This document shows positions 44,522 to 54,344 of a DNA stretch of 64,000 nucleotides, one piece after another. Position numbers and translations under genes: made by a program. The stretch comes from Planctomycetota bacterium (GTDB lineage Bacteria > Planctomycetota > Planctomycetia > Pirellulales > PNKZ01). Every line of letters begins with the position of its first letter. Positions within the stretch are counted from its first letter, which is position 1. The stretch covers positions 62,778 through 126,777 of the forward strand of contig JAFEBQ010000020.1 in the NCBI GenBank assembly GCA_018242585.1. Direction: 5' to 3'. Below the pieces are notes generated by a model, which worked only from the letters and a program-made list of their open reading frames with translations, ran no database searches and was not told where the DNA came from.

Positions 44522-47500
44522 ATGTCGAACTTGGGCTCCACTACTGCCAAAGGTAACGCCGCCGTGGCTGAGAACACTCGCCGCAAACCTGCTCGTCGTT
44601 TCAACAAGGGTCTGTTGATTGATCCAATCTTCTGTTCGCCCGATGTCGAGGACGTCTACGGCACGGTCGAATGGGAAGTCCGCTCGGCCGCCATCAAGGG
44701 CGAAAGCGGCGAAGTGCTGTTCGAGCAGAACAACTGCGAGGTTCCCACGACGTGGAGCCAACTGGCCACCAACGTGGTCTGCAGCAAGTATTTCTATGGC
44801 GAGGTCAACACGCCCGAACGCGAATACAGCGTCAAGCAGTTGATCCACCGCGTGGCCCGCACCATTGCCGACTGGGGCATTGCCGACGGCTACTTCCACG
44901 GCCGCGCCGACGGCGAGACGTTTTATCGCGAGCTGTCGTGGCTCTGCTTGCACCAGCACGGCGCGTTCAACTCGCCGGTCTGGTTCAACGTCGGCCTGTA
45001 TCACCAGTACGGCATCAAGGGCGCCCAGTGCAACTGGCACTGGGACAACGAAACCGCCACGGTGACCCAGCCCGAGAACCCGTACGAGTACCCGCAAGGC
45101 TCGGCCTGCTTTATCCAAGCGGTGCGCGACGACATGGAAGACATCATGGAGCTCGCCCGCAGCGAGGCCATGTTGTTCAAGTTCGGCTCGGGCACGGGGA
45201 CCGACTTGTCGACCCTGCGTTCGCATCGCGAGAAGCTGTCGGGCGGTGGCAAGCCGTCGGGCCCGCTGTCGTTCATGCGCGTGTACGATCAGATTGCCGC
45301 GGTGGTCAAGAGCGGTGGCAAGACGCGCCGCGCCGCCAAGATGCAGTCGCTCAAGGTCTGGCACCCGGACATCATGGACTTCATCGAATGCAAGTCCAAG
45401 GAAGAGCGCAAGGCCAGGATTCTGATTCAGAACGGCTACGACTCGAACTTCAACGGCGAAGCGTACAGTTCGATCATGTATCAGAACGCGAACCTGTCGG
45501 TTCGCGTGACGGACGAGTTCATGCAAGCCGTCGTCGAGGACAAGCCTTGGACCACACGTTGGGTCACCGACGCCAATCGCGAAGGCCCGACGTTCCCGGC
45601 CCGCGACGTGCTGGCCAAGATGGCCGAGTGCGCTTGGGGCTGCGGCGATCCGGGCGTGCAGTACGACACGACGATCAACAACTGGCACACCTGCCCGAAC
45701 TCGGGCCGGATCAACGCCAGCAATCCGTGCTCGGAATACATGTTCCTGGACGACACGGCCTGCAATCTGGCGAGCATCAACCTGATGAAGTTCCGCCACG
45801 AAGACGGCACGTTCGACGTCGAGCGGTTCCAGGCCGCTTGCCGCATCTTCTTCATCGCCCAGGAAATCCTGGTCGATCACGCCAGCTATCCGACAAAGAG
45901 GATCGCCGGCAACAGCCACCGCTTCCGTCCGCTGGGGCTGGGCTACTCGAACCTGGGCAGCTTGATCATGTCGAGCGGCCTGGCCTACGACTCGGATTCA
46001 GCGTACGGACTGTGCGGCGCGATGACCGCGCTGTTGCACGGGGCGGCTAACCTGACCAGTTCGGAACTGGCCAGCGCCGTCGGGACGTTCGACGGCTTCG
46101 AGGAAAATCGCGAGCCGATGCTGCACGTCATGCAGATGCATCGCGACGCGGTCGACCAGATCAACGACGCCTGCCCCAGCTATCTGAAGGACGCGGCCCG
46201 CAACGTGTGGGACGAGGTTCTCGGTTCGGGCGCGCGTCATGGCTTCCGCAATGCCCAGGCCACGGTGCTCGCCCCGACCGGGACGATCAGCTTCCTGATG
46301 GATTGCGACACGACCGGCATCGAGCCGGACATCGCCCTGGTCAAGTACAAGCAGTTGGCCGGCGGCGGCATGCTGAAGATCGTCAACAACACGGTCCCGC
46401 TGGCGCTCAAGAACTTGGGCTACGACGAGCCGCAGGTTCAGTCGATCGTCGGCTACATCAACGAAAACGACACCGTCGAAGGCGCTCCGGACCTGCGGGA
46501 CGAGCACCTGCCGGTGTTTGACTGTGCCTTCCAGCCGCGCAATGGCAAGCGGAGCATTGCCTGGCGGGCGCACGTCCACATGATGGCCGCGGCCCAACCG
46601 TTCCTGTCCGGCGCCATCAGCAAGACGGTCAACATGCCGCGGGACACCACGCCCGACGACATTGCCAGCGCTTACCTCGAAGGTTGGCGTTTGGGCCTGA
46701 AGGCGATCGCCGTTTACCGCGACGGTTCGAAGGAGAGCCAGCCGCTCAACACTTCGACCGAAGGGGATAAGGCGGCCGGCAAGCTCAAGGCCGCGCCGCG
46801 ACGCGAACGATTGCCCGACACCCGCAAGTCGGTCACCCACAAGTTCAACGTGGCGGGCCACGAAGGGTACATCACGGTCGGTCTCTACGAGGATGGCCGC
46901 CCGGGCGAGATGTTCGTCACGATGGCCAAGGAGGGGAGCACGATCGGCGGCCTGATGGACTGCTTTGGCACCGCGGTGTCGATGAGCTTGCAGTATGGCG
47001 TGCCGCTCGAGGTGTACGTGGGCAAATTCTCGCACACCCGCTTCGAGCCGATGGGCCATACCAAGAACCCGGACATCCGAATCGCCAAGAGTATTGTCGA
47101 TTACATCTTCCGCTGGATGGGCATCGAGTTCCTGCCCGGCTACCGCGAAGCCAACACGGGTGTCGTGGCCGAATCGCCGGCCGCCAAGGCGGCGCCCTCG
47201 ACCGAGGAGGACTCGGAAACCCAGAGCAAGCCCGTCGCCAAGAAGGCCGGCGGGCTGACCAGTGGGCAAGGAGCCAACGGGCACGCGAGCGGCGCGAACG
47301 GTCATGGTTCGCACGCTAATGGCACTGGCACCAGTGGCGCTGCCTCGAAGGGACATGCCAAGGCCTCGGCCAAGGCGGCTCCGACGGCGTCGCTGCTCGA
47401 ACGGGCCGGCGTTGCGCCGAAGTTCACGTTCACCCCGAACGCGAACACGGCCAACCGAACCGAGCAGTTTGCCAGCTTCCAGGTCGACGCGCCGGTGTGT

Positions 47501-47581
47501 GACGGTTGCGGCTCGATCACCGTGCGGGCCGGCAATTGCTACCTGTGCCACAACTGTGGCAACTCGATGGGATGCTCGTAG
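44522..47581 (+). CDS. nrdJ: Vitamin B12-dependent ribonucleotide reductase NrdJ (class II)
   Basis: Makes deoxyribonucleotides using adenosylcobalamin. 1019 residues with the active site NPCSE (Asn401, Cys403, Glu405) and the redox pair Cys196 and Cys414; the 11-residue spacing from Cys403 to Cys414 fits class II enzymes. A TSCPD domain (about 770-870, KFNVAGHEGYITVGLYEDGR, GLMDCFGTAVS) and a Ser/Gly/Ala-rich linker lead to a C-terminal zinc-finger-like tail with CDGCGS and CYLCHNCG, thought to re-reduce the active site. GGGGAAGGAAA precedes the ATG. A strong terminator follows. Confidence 0.95.
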   Translation: MSNLGSTTAKGNAAVAENTRRKPARRFNKGLLIDPIFCSPDVEDVYGTVEWEVRSAAIKGESGEVLFEQNNCEVPTTWSQLATNVVCSKYFYGEVNTPEREYSVKQLIHRVARTIADWGIADGYFHGRADGETFYRELSWLCLHQHGAFNSPVWFNVGLYHQYGIKGAQCNWHWDNETATVTQPENPYEYPQGSACFIQAVRDDMEDIMELARSEAMLFKFGSGTGTDLSTLRSHREKLSGGGKPSGPLSFMRVYDQIAAVVKSGGKTRRAAKMQSLKVWHPDIMDFIECKSKEERKARILIQNGYDSNFNGEAYSSIMYQNANLSVRVTDEFMQAVVEDKPWTTRWVTDANREGPTFPARDVLAKMAECAWGCGDPGVQYDTTINNWHTCPNSGRINASNPCSEYMFLDDTACNLASINLMKFRHEDGTFDVERFQAACRIFFIAQEILVDHASYPTKRIAGNSHRFRPLGLGYSNLGSLIMSSGLAYDSDSAYGLCGAMTALLHGAANLTSSELASAVGTFDGFEENREPMLHVMQMHRDAVDQINDACPSYLKDAARNVWDEVLGSGARHGFRNAQATVLAPTGTISFLMDCDTTGIEPDIALVKYKQLAGGGMLKIVNNTVPLALKNLGYDEPQVQSIVGYINENDTVEGAPDLRDEHLPVFDCAFQPRNGKRSIAWRAHVHMMAAAQPFLSGAISKTVNMPRDTTPDDIASAYLEGWRLGLKAIAVYRDGSKESQPLNTSTEGDKAAGKLKAAPRRERLPDTRKSVTHKFNVAGHEGYITVGLYEDGRPGEMFVTMAKEGSTIGGLMDCFGTAVSMSLQYGVPLEVYVGKFSHTRFEPMGHTKNPDIRIAKSIVDYIFRWMGIEFLPGYREANTGVVAESPAAKAAPSTEEDSETQSKPVAKKAGGLTSGQGANGHASGANGHGSHANGTGTSGAASKGHAKASAKAAPTASLLERAGVAPKFTFTPNANTANRTEQFASFQVDAPVCDGCGSITVRAGNCYLCHNCGNSMGCS

Positions 47582-47714
47582 GAAACGATGAAGTGGAAAC
47601 GATAAACGCTAAATGAGGATTCGCGGCGCCGCGGGATTGAATCAATCGGCGTCGTTGCAGTTCTGATTTCGGTCGTTCATCGTTTTGTGGTTACATTCTC
47701 TTGTTCCTCAAGTC

Positions 47715-47753
47715 GGGCGGGTCGCCACGTGGCCGAGGCGACCCGCCCTTTTT
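47715..47753 (+). terminator. Rho-independent terminator of nrdJ
   Basis: GGGCGGGTCGCC (47715-47726), 10-base loop, exact complement GGCGACCCGCCC (47737-47748), then TTTTTC. A 12-bp GC-rich stem with T run, 134 bases past the nrdJ stop. Confidence 0.9.
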
Positions 47754-48088
47754 CTTTGCGCGTCTTCCTTCCCGCCGCTCGCTTGACGTTAACGTCGTAG
47801 CGTGAAGTTCTTCGTCGCGCCCCTCCCGTTTAGCCGCTACGCCAACGGCGTGCGCGCATTCCTATGGAATGGCGACTAAACGTGCTGACTGACAGTAGCC
47901 GTCCATGCGTACTGCCGATTGACGACTATTTTAGTAAATATTTACTCGTTTTCTCTGCGGCATTTTCGATCCTCCATGACTTGCGATCGCTCAACCGACG
48001 CATCGATAAACAACGTAATATAAACTTAAATAATGACTTAGGACGTATTAACAGCATTACACCGCCACAACTGATACCAAAATCTAAC

Positions 48089-48130
48089 GATACATTATAT
48101 AGTTGACGATAATGGTAAACATAATAAACT
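48089..48130 (+). promoter_or_regulatory. Promoter and sulfur-regulon element of the sulfate importer operon
   Basis: -35 TTGACG (48103-48108), 16-base spacer, -10 TAAACT (48125-48130), 65 bases before the sbp start. GATACATTATATAGTTGAC (48089-48107) matches the cysH element. CATTAT/ATAATG inverted halves flank the -35. Confidence 0.55.
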
Positions 48131-48195
48131 TGTCCCATTCCGAGTGTTCGCCCGTCGGGCGATTCGCCCTTCAACCGCAATTGGGAGTTGTTGCC

Positions 48196-49266
48196 ATGAT
48201 TTACCATCGTCTTTGGTCCTGGCTCGCCGTGGCTGCCGTCGCCCTGGGGGTAGGAACCCTGGCGGGCTGCAACTCGTCGTCGAGCGCCAACTCGCCTGCC
48301 GTCGCCGGCGGCGAAGCCAAGCCAGCCGTGGCCGCCAAGAAGGTCGAGCTGCTTAACGCCTCGTACGACCCCACGCGCGAATTGTGGCGCGACCTGAACG
48401 CGGCCTTCATCGCCAGCTATCAGAAGAGCGACAACGTCGCGGTCGACATCGCCCAATCGCACGGCGGCTCGGGCAGCCAGGCCCGAGCCGTGGCCGACGG
48501 CCTGGAAGCCGACGTGGTGACGCTGGCCCTTTGGTCCGACACCGACGCGATCCGCAAAACGGGCCTGATCAGCTCGGGCTGGGAAGAACGGCTGCCGAAT
48601 CACTCGTCGCCGTATTACTCGACCATCGTCTTCGTCGTCCGCAAGGGGAACCCGAAGCAGATCAAGGATTGGACCGACCTGACCCGCGACGGCGTGCAAG
48701 TCATCACCCCCAGCCCCAAGACCTCGGGCAACGGCAAGCTCAGCTTCCTGGCCGCCTGGGGTTCGGTCACGTCGCGCGGCGGCAGCGAAGAAGACTCGCT
48801 GAAGCTGGTGCGTCAGCTTTATGAGCACACGCCGGTCCTCGACTCGGCAGCTCGCGGTGCCACGGTCACCTTTGCCCAGAAGAAAATCGGCGACGTCCAT
48901 CTAACCTGGGAAAACGAAGCCTATCTGGAGATCAAGGAATCGAAAGGTGAACTCGAAATCGTCTATCCGCCGGTCAGCGTCCGCGCCGAGCCGTCGGTGG
49001 CCGTCGTCGACAAGAACGTCGACAAGAAGGGGACTCGCGCCGCCGCCGAGGCGTACCTGAAGTTCACCTACACCGACGAAGGCCAAGAGATCATCGCCAA
49101 GAACTTCTACCGGCCGATCAGCGAATCGGTCGCTTCGCGCCACGCGGCCGACTTCCCGACAATCAAGCTGTTCCCGATCAACTCGCTGGGGGGATCGTGG
49201 GACGAGATCAACAAGAAGTTCTTCGCCGAAGGGGCAGCCTTCGACCAGATTTACGCCAAGAAGTAA
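48196..49266 (+). CDS. sbp: Sulfate ABC transporter substrate-binding protein
   Basis: Periplasmic binding protein for sulfate or thiosulfate. 356 residues from the ATG at 48196, preceded by GGGAG; a TTG at 48103 opens the frame earlier but sits in the promoter. Signal peptide with lipobox LAGC, so it is tethered as a lipoprotein. SBP signatures are LNASYDPTRELWRDLN, QSHGGSGSQARAVADGLEADVVTLAL, ITPSPKTSGNGKLSFLAAWG. First gene of a four-gene operon with the two permeases and the ATPase. Confidence 0.93.
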   Translation: MIYHRLWSWLAVAAVALGVGTLAGCNSSSSANSPAVAGGEAKPAVAAKKVELLNASYDPTRELWRDLNAAFIASYQKSDNVAVDIAQSHGGSGSQARAVADGLEADVVTLALWSDTDAIRKTGLISSGWEERLPNHSSPYYSTIVFVVRKGNPKQIKDWTDLTRDGVQVITPSPKTSGNGKLSFLAAWGSVTSRGGSEEDSLKLVRQLYEHTPVLDSAARGATVTFAQKKIGDVHLTWENEAYLEIKESKGELEIVYPPVSVRAEPSVAVVDKNVDKKGTRAAAEAYLKFTYTDEGQEIIAKNFYRPISESVASRHAADFPTIKLFPINSLGGSWDEINKKFFAEGAAFDQIYAKK

Positions 49267-49367
49267 CCGCCGCCCGGCGTAACACCACCGACCGACGCGA
49301 CTCCACTGACCGCCAAGCGCCCCCTTAACTGCCACGCCCCAGTCACTGTCGCATTGGACTCACGATC

Positions 49368-50183
49368 ATGGCTCATCACGTACTACCTGGATTCCGTCTT
49401 AGCCTGGGCGCGACGCTCGGCTACCTCGGCGTGCTGGTCGTGCTGCCGCTGTTGGCGTGCGTCTTTCGTGCGGCCACGCTGACGTCGTCGCAGTTTTGGG
49501 GGGCGGTGTGGACCGAGCGCGTGCGCGCCGCGTACGCCTTCACGTTCGGCGCGTCGCTGGCCTCGGCTTTGGCCAGCACGCTGTTTGGCGTGCTGGTGGC
49601 CTGGGTCTTGGTCCGCTACGACTTCTGGGGCAAAAGTCTGGTCGACTCGCTGATCGATTTGCCCTTCGCCCTGCCGACGGCCGTAGCGGGCCTGGTTTAT
49701 TCGAGCCTGTATGTCGAGAACGGCTGGCTGGGCCGCTTCCTCGTGCCGCTGGGCGTCCACGGCGCCTACTCGCGGTTCGCCGTGGTGTTGGTGCTGACGT
49801 TTCTGGGCCTGCCGTTCGTGGTCCGGGCGTTGCAGCCGGTGCTCGAGACGCTCGATCCCGACGCCGAAGAGGCGGCCCACCTGTTGGGGGCCAATCGCTG
49901 GCACACTTTCTTCAAGGTGATCCTGCCCCACATCATGCCGGCCGCGGTCACCGGCTTTGCCCTGTCGTTCGCTCGCGCGCTGGGCGAGTACGGCTCGGTG
50001 GTGTTCGTCTCGGGGAACATGCCGTTCAAGACCGAGATCGCCTCGGTGCTGATCGTCGCCCGCTTGGAAGAGTTCGCCTACAGCGAAGCCACGGCCATCG
50101 CCGTGGTGCTACTGGCCGCGTCGTTCACGATGCTGGTGATCATCAACCTGCTGGAACGCTGGAGCCTTGGCCATGCAACCTAG
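49368..50183 (+). CDS. cysT: Sulfate ABC transporter permease CysT
   Basis: 271 residues with about six helices and the ABC permease EAA loop (EEAAHLLGANRWHTFFKVILPHIMPA). The LDPDAEEAAHLLGA and FARALGEYGSVVFVSGNMPFKTE segments match sulfate/molybdate permeases. It forms the membrane channel with CysW. Starts 102 bases after sbp and overlaps the cysW start by 11 bases. Confidence 0.93.
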   Translation: MAHHVLPGFRLSLGATLGYLGVLVVLPLLACVFRAATLTSSQFWGAVWTERVRAAYAFTFGASLASALASTLFGVLVAWVLVRYDFWGKSLVDSLIDLPFALPTAVAGLVYSSLYVENGWLGRFLVPLGVHGAYSRFAVVLVLTFLGLPFVVRALQPVLETLDPDAEEAAHLLGANRWHTFFKVILPHIMPAAVTGFALSFARALGEYGSVVFVSGNMPFKTEIASVLIVARLEEFAYSEATAIAVVLLAASFTMLVIINLLERWSLGHAT

Positions 50184-51087
50184 CAAAAGCCTGGCGTACA
50201 CCGGCGGGCGCGGCTCGGCCGCGCGTAACGACCCCTGGTGGGTGCGTTACGCGCTGATCGCGCTCGCGCTCGGCGTCGTCGGCGTGCTGATCGTCGTTCC
50301 GGTTGTTCACGTCTTTTACCAGGCACTCAGCGACGGCTGGCACACGTACGCCGACAATCTGTTCGGCAGCAGCCAGCAAGCTCGCGATACCCGGCACGCC
50401 ATCCTGCTGACGCTGATCGTCGCTCCGGTGGCGGTGGTGGCCAACACGGTGTTTGGCGTGGCGGCGGCTTGGGCCATCGCCCGGTTTCGCTTCCCCGGCC
50501 GGACATTCCTGACGGCGCTCATCGACTTGCCCTTCTCGGTCTCGCCGGTCGTGGCGGGGCTGATGCTGTTGTTGATCTTTGGCCTGCAAGGTTACCTGGG
50601 CGCGTGGCTGCGCGAGCATGACATCAAGGTCGTCTTCGCGCTGCCGGGCCTGATCTTGGCCACTATGTTCGTCACCTTGCCGTTCGTGGCGCGCGAGTTG
50701 ATCCCGGTGATGGAAGCGATCGGCGATGAGGAAGAAGTGGCCGCGGTCAGCCTGGGGGCCAACGCCTGGCAACTGTTCCGCATGGTTACGTTGCCCAACA
50801 TTCGCTGGGGGCTGCTGTACGGGCTGATTCTGTGCAACGCCCGGGCGATGGGTGAGTTTGGCGCGGTGTACGTCGTCTCGGGACACATCGCCGGCCGAAC
50901 CGACACCATGCCCCTGCGGGTCGAGAAGCTGTTCCAGGAATACAACAATCCCGGCTCGTTCGCCGTGGCGTCGGTGCTGACGCTGCTGGCGTTGGTCACG
51001 CTGGTGATCAAGTTGGGACTCGAACGTCAGACACGTCGCGAACTGGCCGAGTCGGCCAGCCTGAAAGGAATCGAGAGCGAAGCATGA
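50173..51087 (+). CDS. cysW: Sulfate ABC transporter permease CysW
   Basis: 304 residues, about six helices, EAA loop [28 protein letters not shown] and the CysW-like [26 protein letters not shown]. The ATG at 50173 has GGAG upstream and lies inside the end of cysT; the stop overlaps the cysA start (ATGA, 51084). Both overlaps indicate coupled translation. Confidence 0.93.
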   Translation: MQPSKSLAYTGGRGSAARNDPWWVRYALIALALGVVGVLIVVPVVHVFYQALSDGWHTYADNLFGSSQQARDTRHAILLTLIVAPVAVVANTVFGVAAAWAIARFRFPGRTFLTALIDLPFSVSPVVAGLMLLLIFGLQGYLGAWLREHDIKVVFALPGLILATMFVTLPFVARELIPVMEAIGDEEEVAAVSLGANAWQLFRMVTLPNIRWGLLYGLILCNARAMGEFGAVYVVSGHIAGRTDTMPLRVEKLFQEYNNPGSFAVASVLTLLALVTLVIKLGLERQTRRELAESASLKGIESEA

Positions 51088-52142
51088 GTATCCGCGTCAC
51101 ACAACTCACCAAGCGCTTCAGCAAATTCACGGCCTTGGACAACGTGAGCCTGGAAATCCCGCACGGGTCGCTGACCGCGCTGCTGGGACCGTCGGGCTCG
51201 GGTAAGACGACCTTGCTGCGGATCATCGCCGGGCTCGAGACGGCCGACGCGGGGACCGTGCTCTATCAAGACCAAGACGTCACCCGTCGGTCGGCGCGCG
51301 ACCGGAACGTGGGGTTCGTGTTCCAGCACTACGCCCTGTTCCGGCACATGACGGTGTTCGAGAACATCGCCTTCGGCCTGCGCGTGCGCAAGATCGCCAA
51401 AGCCGAAATCCGTCGCCGCGTCGAGACTTTGTTGCACCTGATCCGCCTAGCAGGTTTCGAGCAGCGCGTCCCGTCACAGCTTTCCGGCGGCCAGCGCCAG
51501 CGCGTGGCGCTGGCCCGGGCCTTGGCCATCCAGCCATCGGTGCTGCTGTTGGACGAGCCGTTCGGCGCGCTCGACGCCAAGGTGCGGCAAGAACTGCGCC
51601 AGTGGCTCCGCCGGCTGCACGACGAAATCGGCATGACCACGGTCTTTGTCACCCACGACCAGGAAGAGGCGTTCGAGGTCGCCGACCGCGTGGTGGTGAT
51701 GAACCACGGCACGATCGAGCAAGTCGGCACGCCGCAGCAAGTGTTCGAGCAGCCGGCCAATCCGTTCGTGATGGACTTCCTGGGGAACGTGAATGTCTTC
51801 AGCGGCCGCGTCCAGAACGGCAAGGCGTCGTGGGGCGGAATGGAAGTCGAGTATCCCGACTACCCGCACGGCGAATCGCGCGACGCGAAAGTTTATGTTC
51901 GTCCGCACGAGCTCGACATCGAGCGCTATGCCGTGAGCGAACAGGCGATCCGGATCACCGTCGAGCGCGTGAATCCGACCGGTTCGGTGGCGAAGATCTA
52001 CGGCACCTCGCTCGACTTCGGCTCGGCGATCCATGTCGAGCTCACGCCGGATCGTTACGCCGAGCTGAACCTGCAAGAAGGGGAAACCGTGTTCGTCGCC
52101 CCGCGACGCGTGCGGGTTTTCTTGCCGGAGTACAGCATCTAG
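51084..52142 (+). CDS. cysA: Sulfate ABC transporter ATP-binding protein CysA
   Basis: 352 residues. Walker [10 protein letters not shown], signature [15 protein letters not shown], Walker [12 protein letters not shown], and His switch [10 protein letters not shown]. The C-terminal 110 residues form the regulatory beta domain ([19 protein letters not shown]-like [12 protein letters not shown]) typical of CysA. It powers the CysTW permease. Last gene of the operon; no clear terminator follows, and composition drops toward A/T after the stop. Confidence 0.95.
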   Translation: MSIRVTQLTKRFSKFTALDNVSLEIPHGSLTALLGPSGSGKTTLLRIIAGLETADAGTVLYQDQDVTRRSARDRNVGFVFQHYALFRHMTVFENIAFGLRVRKIAKAEIRRRVETLLHLIRLAGFEQRVPSQLSGGQRQRVALARALAIQPSVLLLDEPFGALDAKVRQELRQWLRRLHDEIGMTTVFVTHDQEEAFEVADRVVVMNHGTIEQVGTPQQVFEQPANPFVMDFLGNVNVFSGRVQNGKASWGGMEVEYPDYPHGESRDAKVYVRPHELDIERYAVSEQAIRITVERVNPTGSVAKIYGTSLDFGSAIHVELTPDRYAELNLQEGETVFVAPRRVRVFLPEYSI

Positions 52143-52411
52143 CGCTGCCGGCATTCGGCGTTTCAATGCTTGACGGAACACACCTCGTCACGATTCTCGA
52201 CGCCGCTTTAAAGCGATGCGGCGGAAAAACTTACGTATGCAAATTCGGATTGGATCGATTTTAACTTTTCGCGCATTTGCAGCGATTTTTCCACCGCTTC
52301 TGATGCGGAAAATGTCGATTCCATCGATGGATCATCCCCGACACCACGACACAGCAGGGGGACTCTTTCCGACGGTCCGGCAATCACTTTCAATAACTGG
52401 AGGAAACGGCA

Positions 52412-54151
52412 ATGGAAGGCCAGTGCCCTCGCGGCGATAGGATCGCTGTGAGACGAAGCCTGAGTACTTTCCACCGACGGCTACGAAGCCGAGGTCTTCT
52501 GTTCATATTTCTTTTCGCGGCGTTTTCGCCGGCCGCTACGAGCCAAGCCCAAACGCAGGCTCTCATTCCGATTGATCCGTTCGCTCAGAACTCCGCGTCG
52601 ACGTCGCCGTCCACCGCACCGGTTCCCGATCTTTCGCCCACGGTTCCGCCTCCCACCGCCGCCGCGCCGGCTTTCTTCGCATCGCCATACGATGCGCCGG
52701 CGCCGCAGTCTCCGAGCGTCGATCAGCCGATCGATCTGGCCTCTCACCTGCAACCGAGTGCCGCACCACCGCCGGGCAGCATCGAAGACTACGTCAAGAA
52801 GATGGAGACCCGGCTGGCCGACGTCGAAGGCAAGCTGAAGAAGCGCGACGACGCGGACAAGAAGGAAGCTGAAAAGAAAGCGGCTTCCGAATTCCCTTCC
52901 GCGAAAATCACCGGCTTCACGCAACTCGACGGCTCTTGGTTCAACCAAGACGCGAACAGCATCGCCACGGTCGGCAATGCCCAAGACGGCGTCGGCTTCC
53001 GTCGCGCTCGGTTCGCGTTCGTCGGCAAGGTCGCCGAGTTTACGAACTACATGTTCGAGTTCGATTTCGCCACGGCCGGCCATCCCAGCTTCTTCGATGT
53101 CTGGGTTGAGCAGATGAATTTGCCTGTCCTCGGCACGATTCGCGGCGGCCAGTATTGCCAGCCGTTCAGCGTCGATGCCCTCACCGGGTTCCGCAACCTG
53201 ACGTTTCTCGAACGATCGCTGCCGTTCTTGGCGTTCGTACCGTTCCGTCGCGTCGGCGTGATGAGTTACAACTCTAACGAAGAACAGACCCGCACCTGGG
53301 CCGCCAGTGTGTTTAAGACGGGCGGCTTCAACAACGCCCCGCTCGGCGACGATCGCTTTGCCACCGACATCGGCGACATGGGTGGCTATTCATTCTCCAC
53401 CCGTGCCACGCAACTTCTCTATTACGACGAGCACGCGGGCGATCGTTACGTCTGGCACGTCGGCGGCTCATTCGACTACAGTCGGCTCACGGCCAACACG
53501 GCCGCGGGAAGCACCACCAGCATCCCGTTCTATCAGGCCCGCACGACACCGGAGTTCGGACCGATCGGCAACACGGAAGTTTCACAGCCGTTCGGGTCGG
53601 CATTCGCCTCGACGCCGATCTTCGTCGACACCGGCCGGTACCGTGCCGACAGCTTCAACATCTACGGCTTGGAAACCGTGTATCAAGCCGGCGCCTTCGG
53701 GTTCACCAGCGAGGTCATGGCCACGGTCGTCGATAGCGAAGTCGGACCGATCGGCTATGCGGGCGCCTACACCCAAGCCGCATATCGCCTCACCGGAGAG
53801 CATCGCATCTACGACAAGAAGACCGGCACGCTCGGCAAGATCATCCCTTATGCCGACTTCTTTTCGCTGACGAAGGGACATCGCGGCTTCTATGGTTGGG
53901 GCGCTTGGGAAGTCGCCGCCCGCTGGTCGTATGTCAGCCTCAACAATCCGACGAACCTCAACCCGTATTATCTCGGTGGTACGAGCAACGCCGGAAACGG
54001 CACGCTCTACGACACCACCCTCGGGCTCACTTGGTTCCTCAACGCATACACGAAGGTTCAGTTCAACTGGATCCACGCGATGCTGGATAACAAAGTGCGC
54101 GGGCACAGCGACGCCGACTTATTCGTCACCCGTTTGCAGGTAGATTACTAA
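52412..54151 (+). CDS. OprP/OprO-type outer membrane porin
   Basis: 579 residues. GGAGGAA precedes the ATG at 52412. A long basic leader (about 28 residues) and a hydrophobic signal (GLLFIFLFAAFSP) lead to a Pro/Ala-rich linker, a coiled-coil (about 125-160, EDYVKKMETRLADVEGKLKKRD) and a beta-barrel with the phosphate-selective porin pattern (FRRARFAFVGKV, FDFATAG, YCQPFSVDALTG, FLERSLPF), ending in the outer-membrane-type C-terminus VTRLQVDY. The coiled coil probably trimerises the porin. Substrate may be phosphate or sulfate; position after the sulfate importer is suggestive only. Confidence 0.87.
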   Translation: MEGQCPRGDRIAVRRSLSTFHRRLRSRGLLFIFLFAAFSPAATSQAQTQALIPIDPFAQNSASTSPSTAPVPDLSPTVPPPTAAAPAFFASPYDAPAPQSPSVDQPIDLASHLQPSAAPPPGSIEDYVKKMETRLADVEGKLKKRDDADKKEAEKKAASEFPSAKITGFTQLDGSWFNQDANSIATVGNAQDGVGFRRARFAFVGKVAEFTNYMFEFDFATAGHPSFFDVWVEQMNLPVLGTIRGGQYCQPFSVDALTGFRNLTFLERSLPFLAFVPFRRVGVMSYNSNEEQTRTWAASVFKTGGFNNAPLGDDRFATDIGDMGGYSFSTRATQLLYYDEHAGDRYVWHVGGSFDYSRLTANTAAGSTTSIPFYQARTTPEFGPIGNTEVSQPFGSAFASTPIFVDTGRYRADSFNIYGLETVYQAGAFGFTSEVMATVVDSEVGPIGYAGAYTQAAYRLTGEHRIYDKKTGTLGKIIPYADFFSLTKGHRGFYGWGAWEVAARWSYVSLNNPTNLNPYYLGGTSNAGNGTLYDTTLGLTWFLNAYTKVQFNWIHAMLDNKVRGHSDADLFVTRLQVDY

Positions 54152-54344
54152 CTCATCTCGCTTGTGGAGATGAACGGACATCGACGTTTGCCGCGGCCGG
54201 TCTTCGCTTCCGCCGAGCGAAGGCCGGCCGTCTTTGTTGAATGCGTTCTTGGCTGAAAAAGGTGGACCCGCGCGTCGACGCGTCGCATAATGCGTCGCCG
54301 TCCCCCTGCCCCAGACGCTTCTCTCCCTGCGGAGATCTCACCTC

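Larger units (their letters stand above)
47582..48195. promoter_or_regulatory. 614-bp region: nrdJ terminator and AT-rich promoter of the sulfate operon
   Basis: Left part holds the nrdJ terminator. From about 47930 to 48140 the base composition falls sharply toward A/T, unlike the rest of the window, and ends in the sulfate operon promoter. A short open frame (80 codons, 47864-48106) lacks a ribosome binding site and is not accepted. Confidence 0.55.

Noticed and set aside
44459..47551. Long antisense frames across nrdJ
   Set aside because: Mirror of a GC-rich gene with third-position bias; products are Arg/Val/Ala-rich without motifs.
47864..48106. 80-codon open frame in the AT-rich region
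   Set aside because: No ribosome binding site, covers the sulfate operon promoter, and composition is not coding-like.
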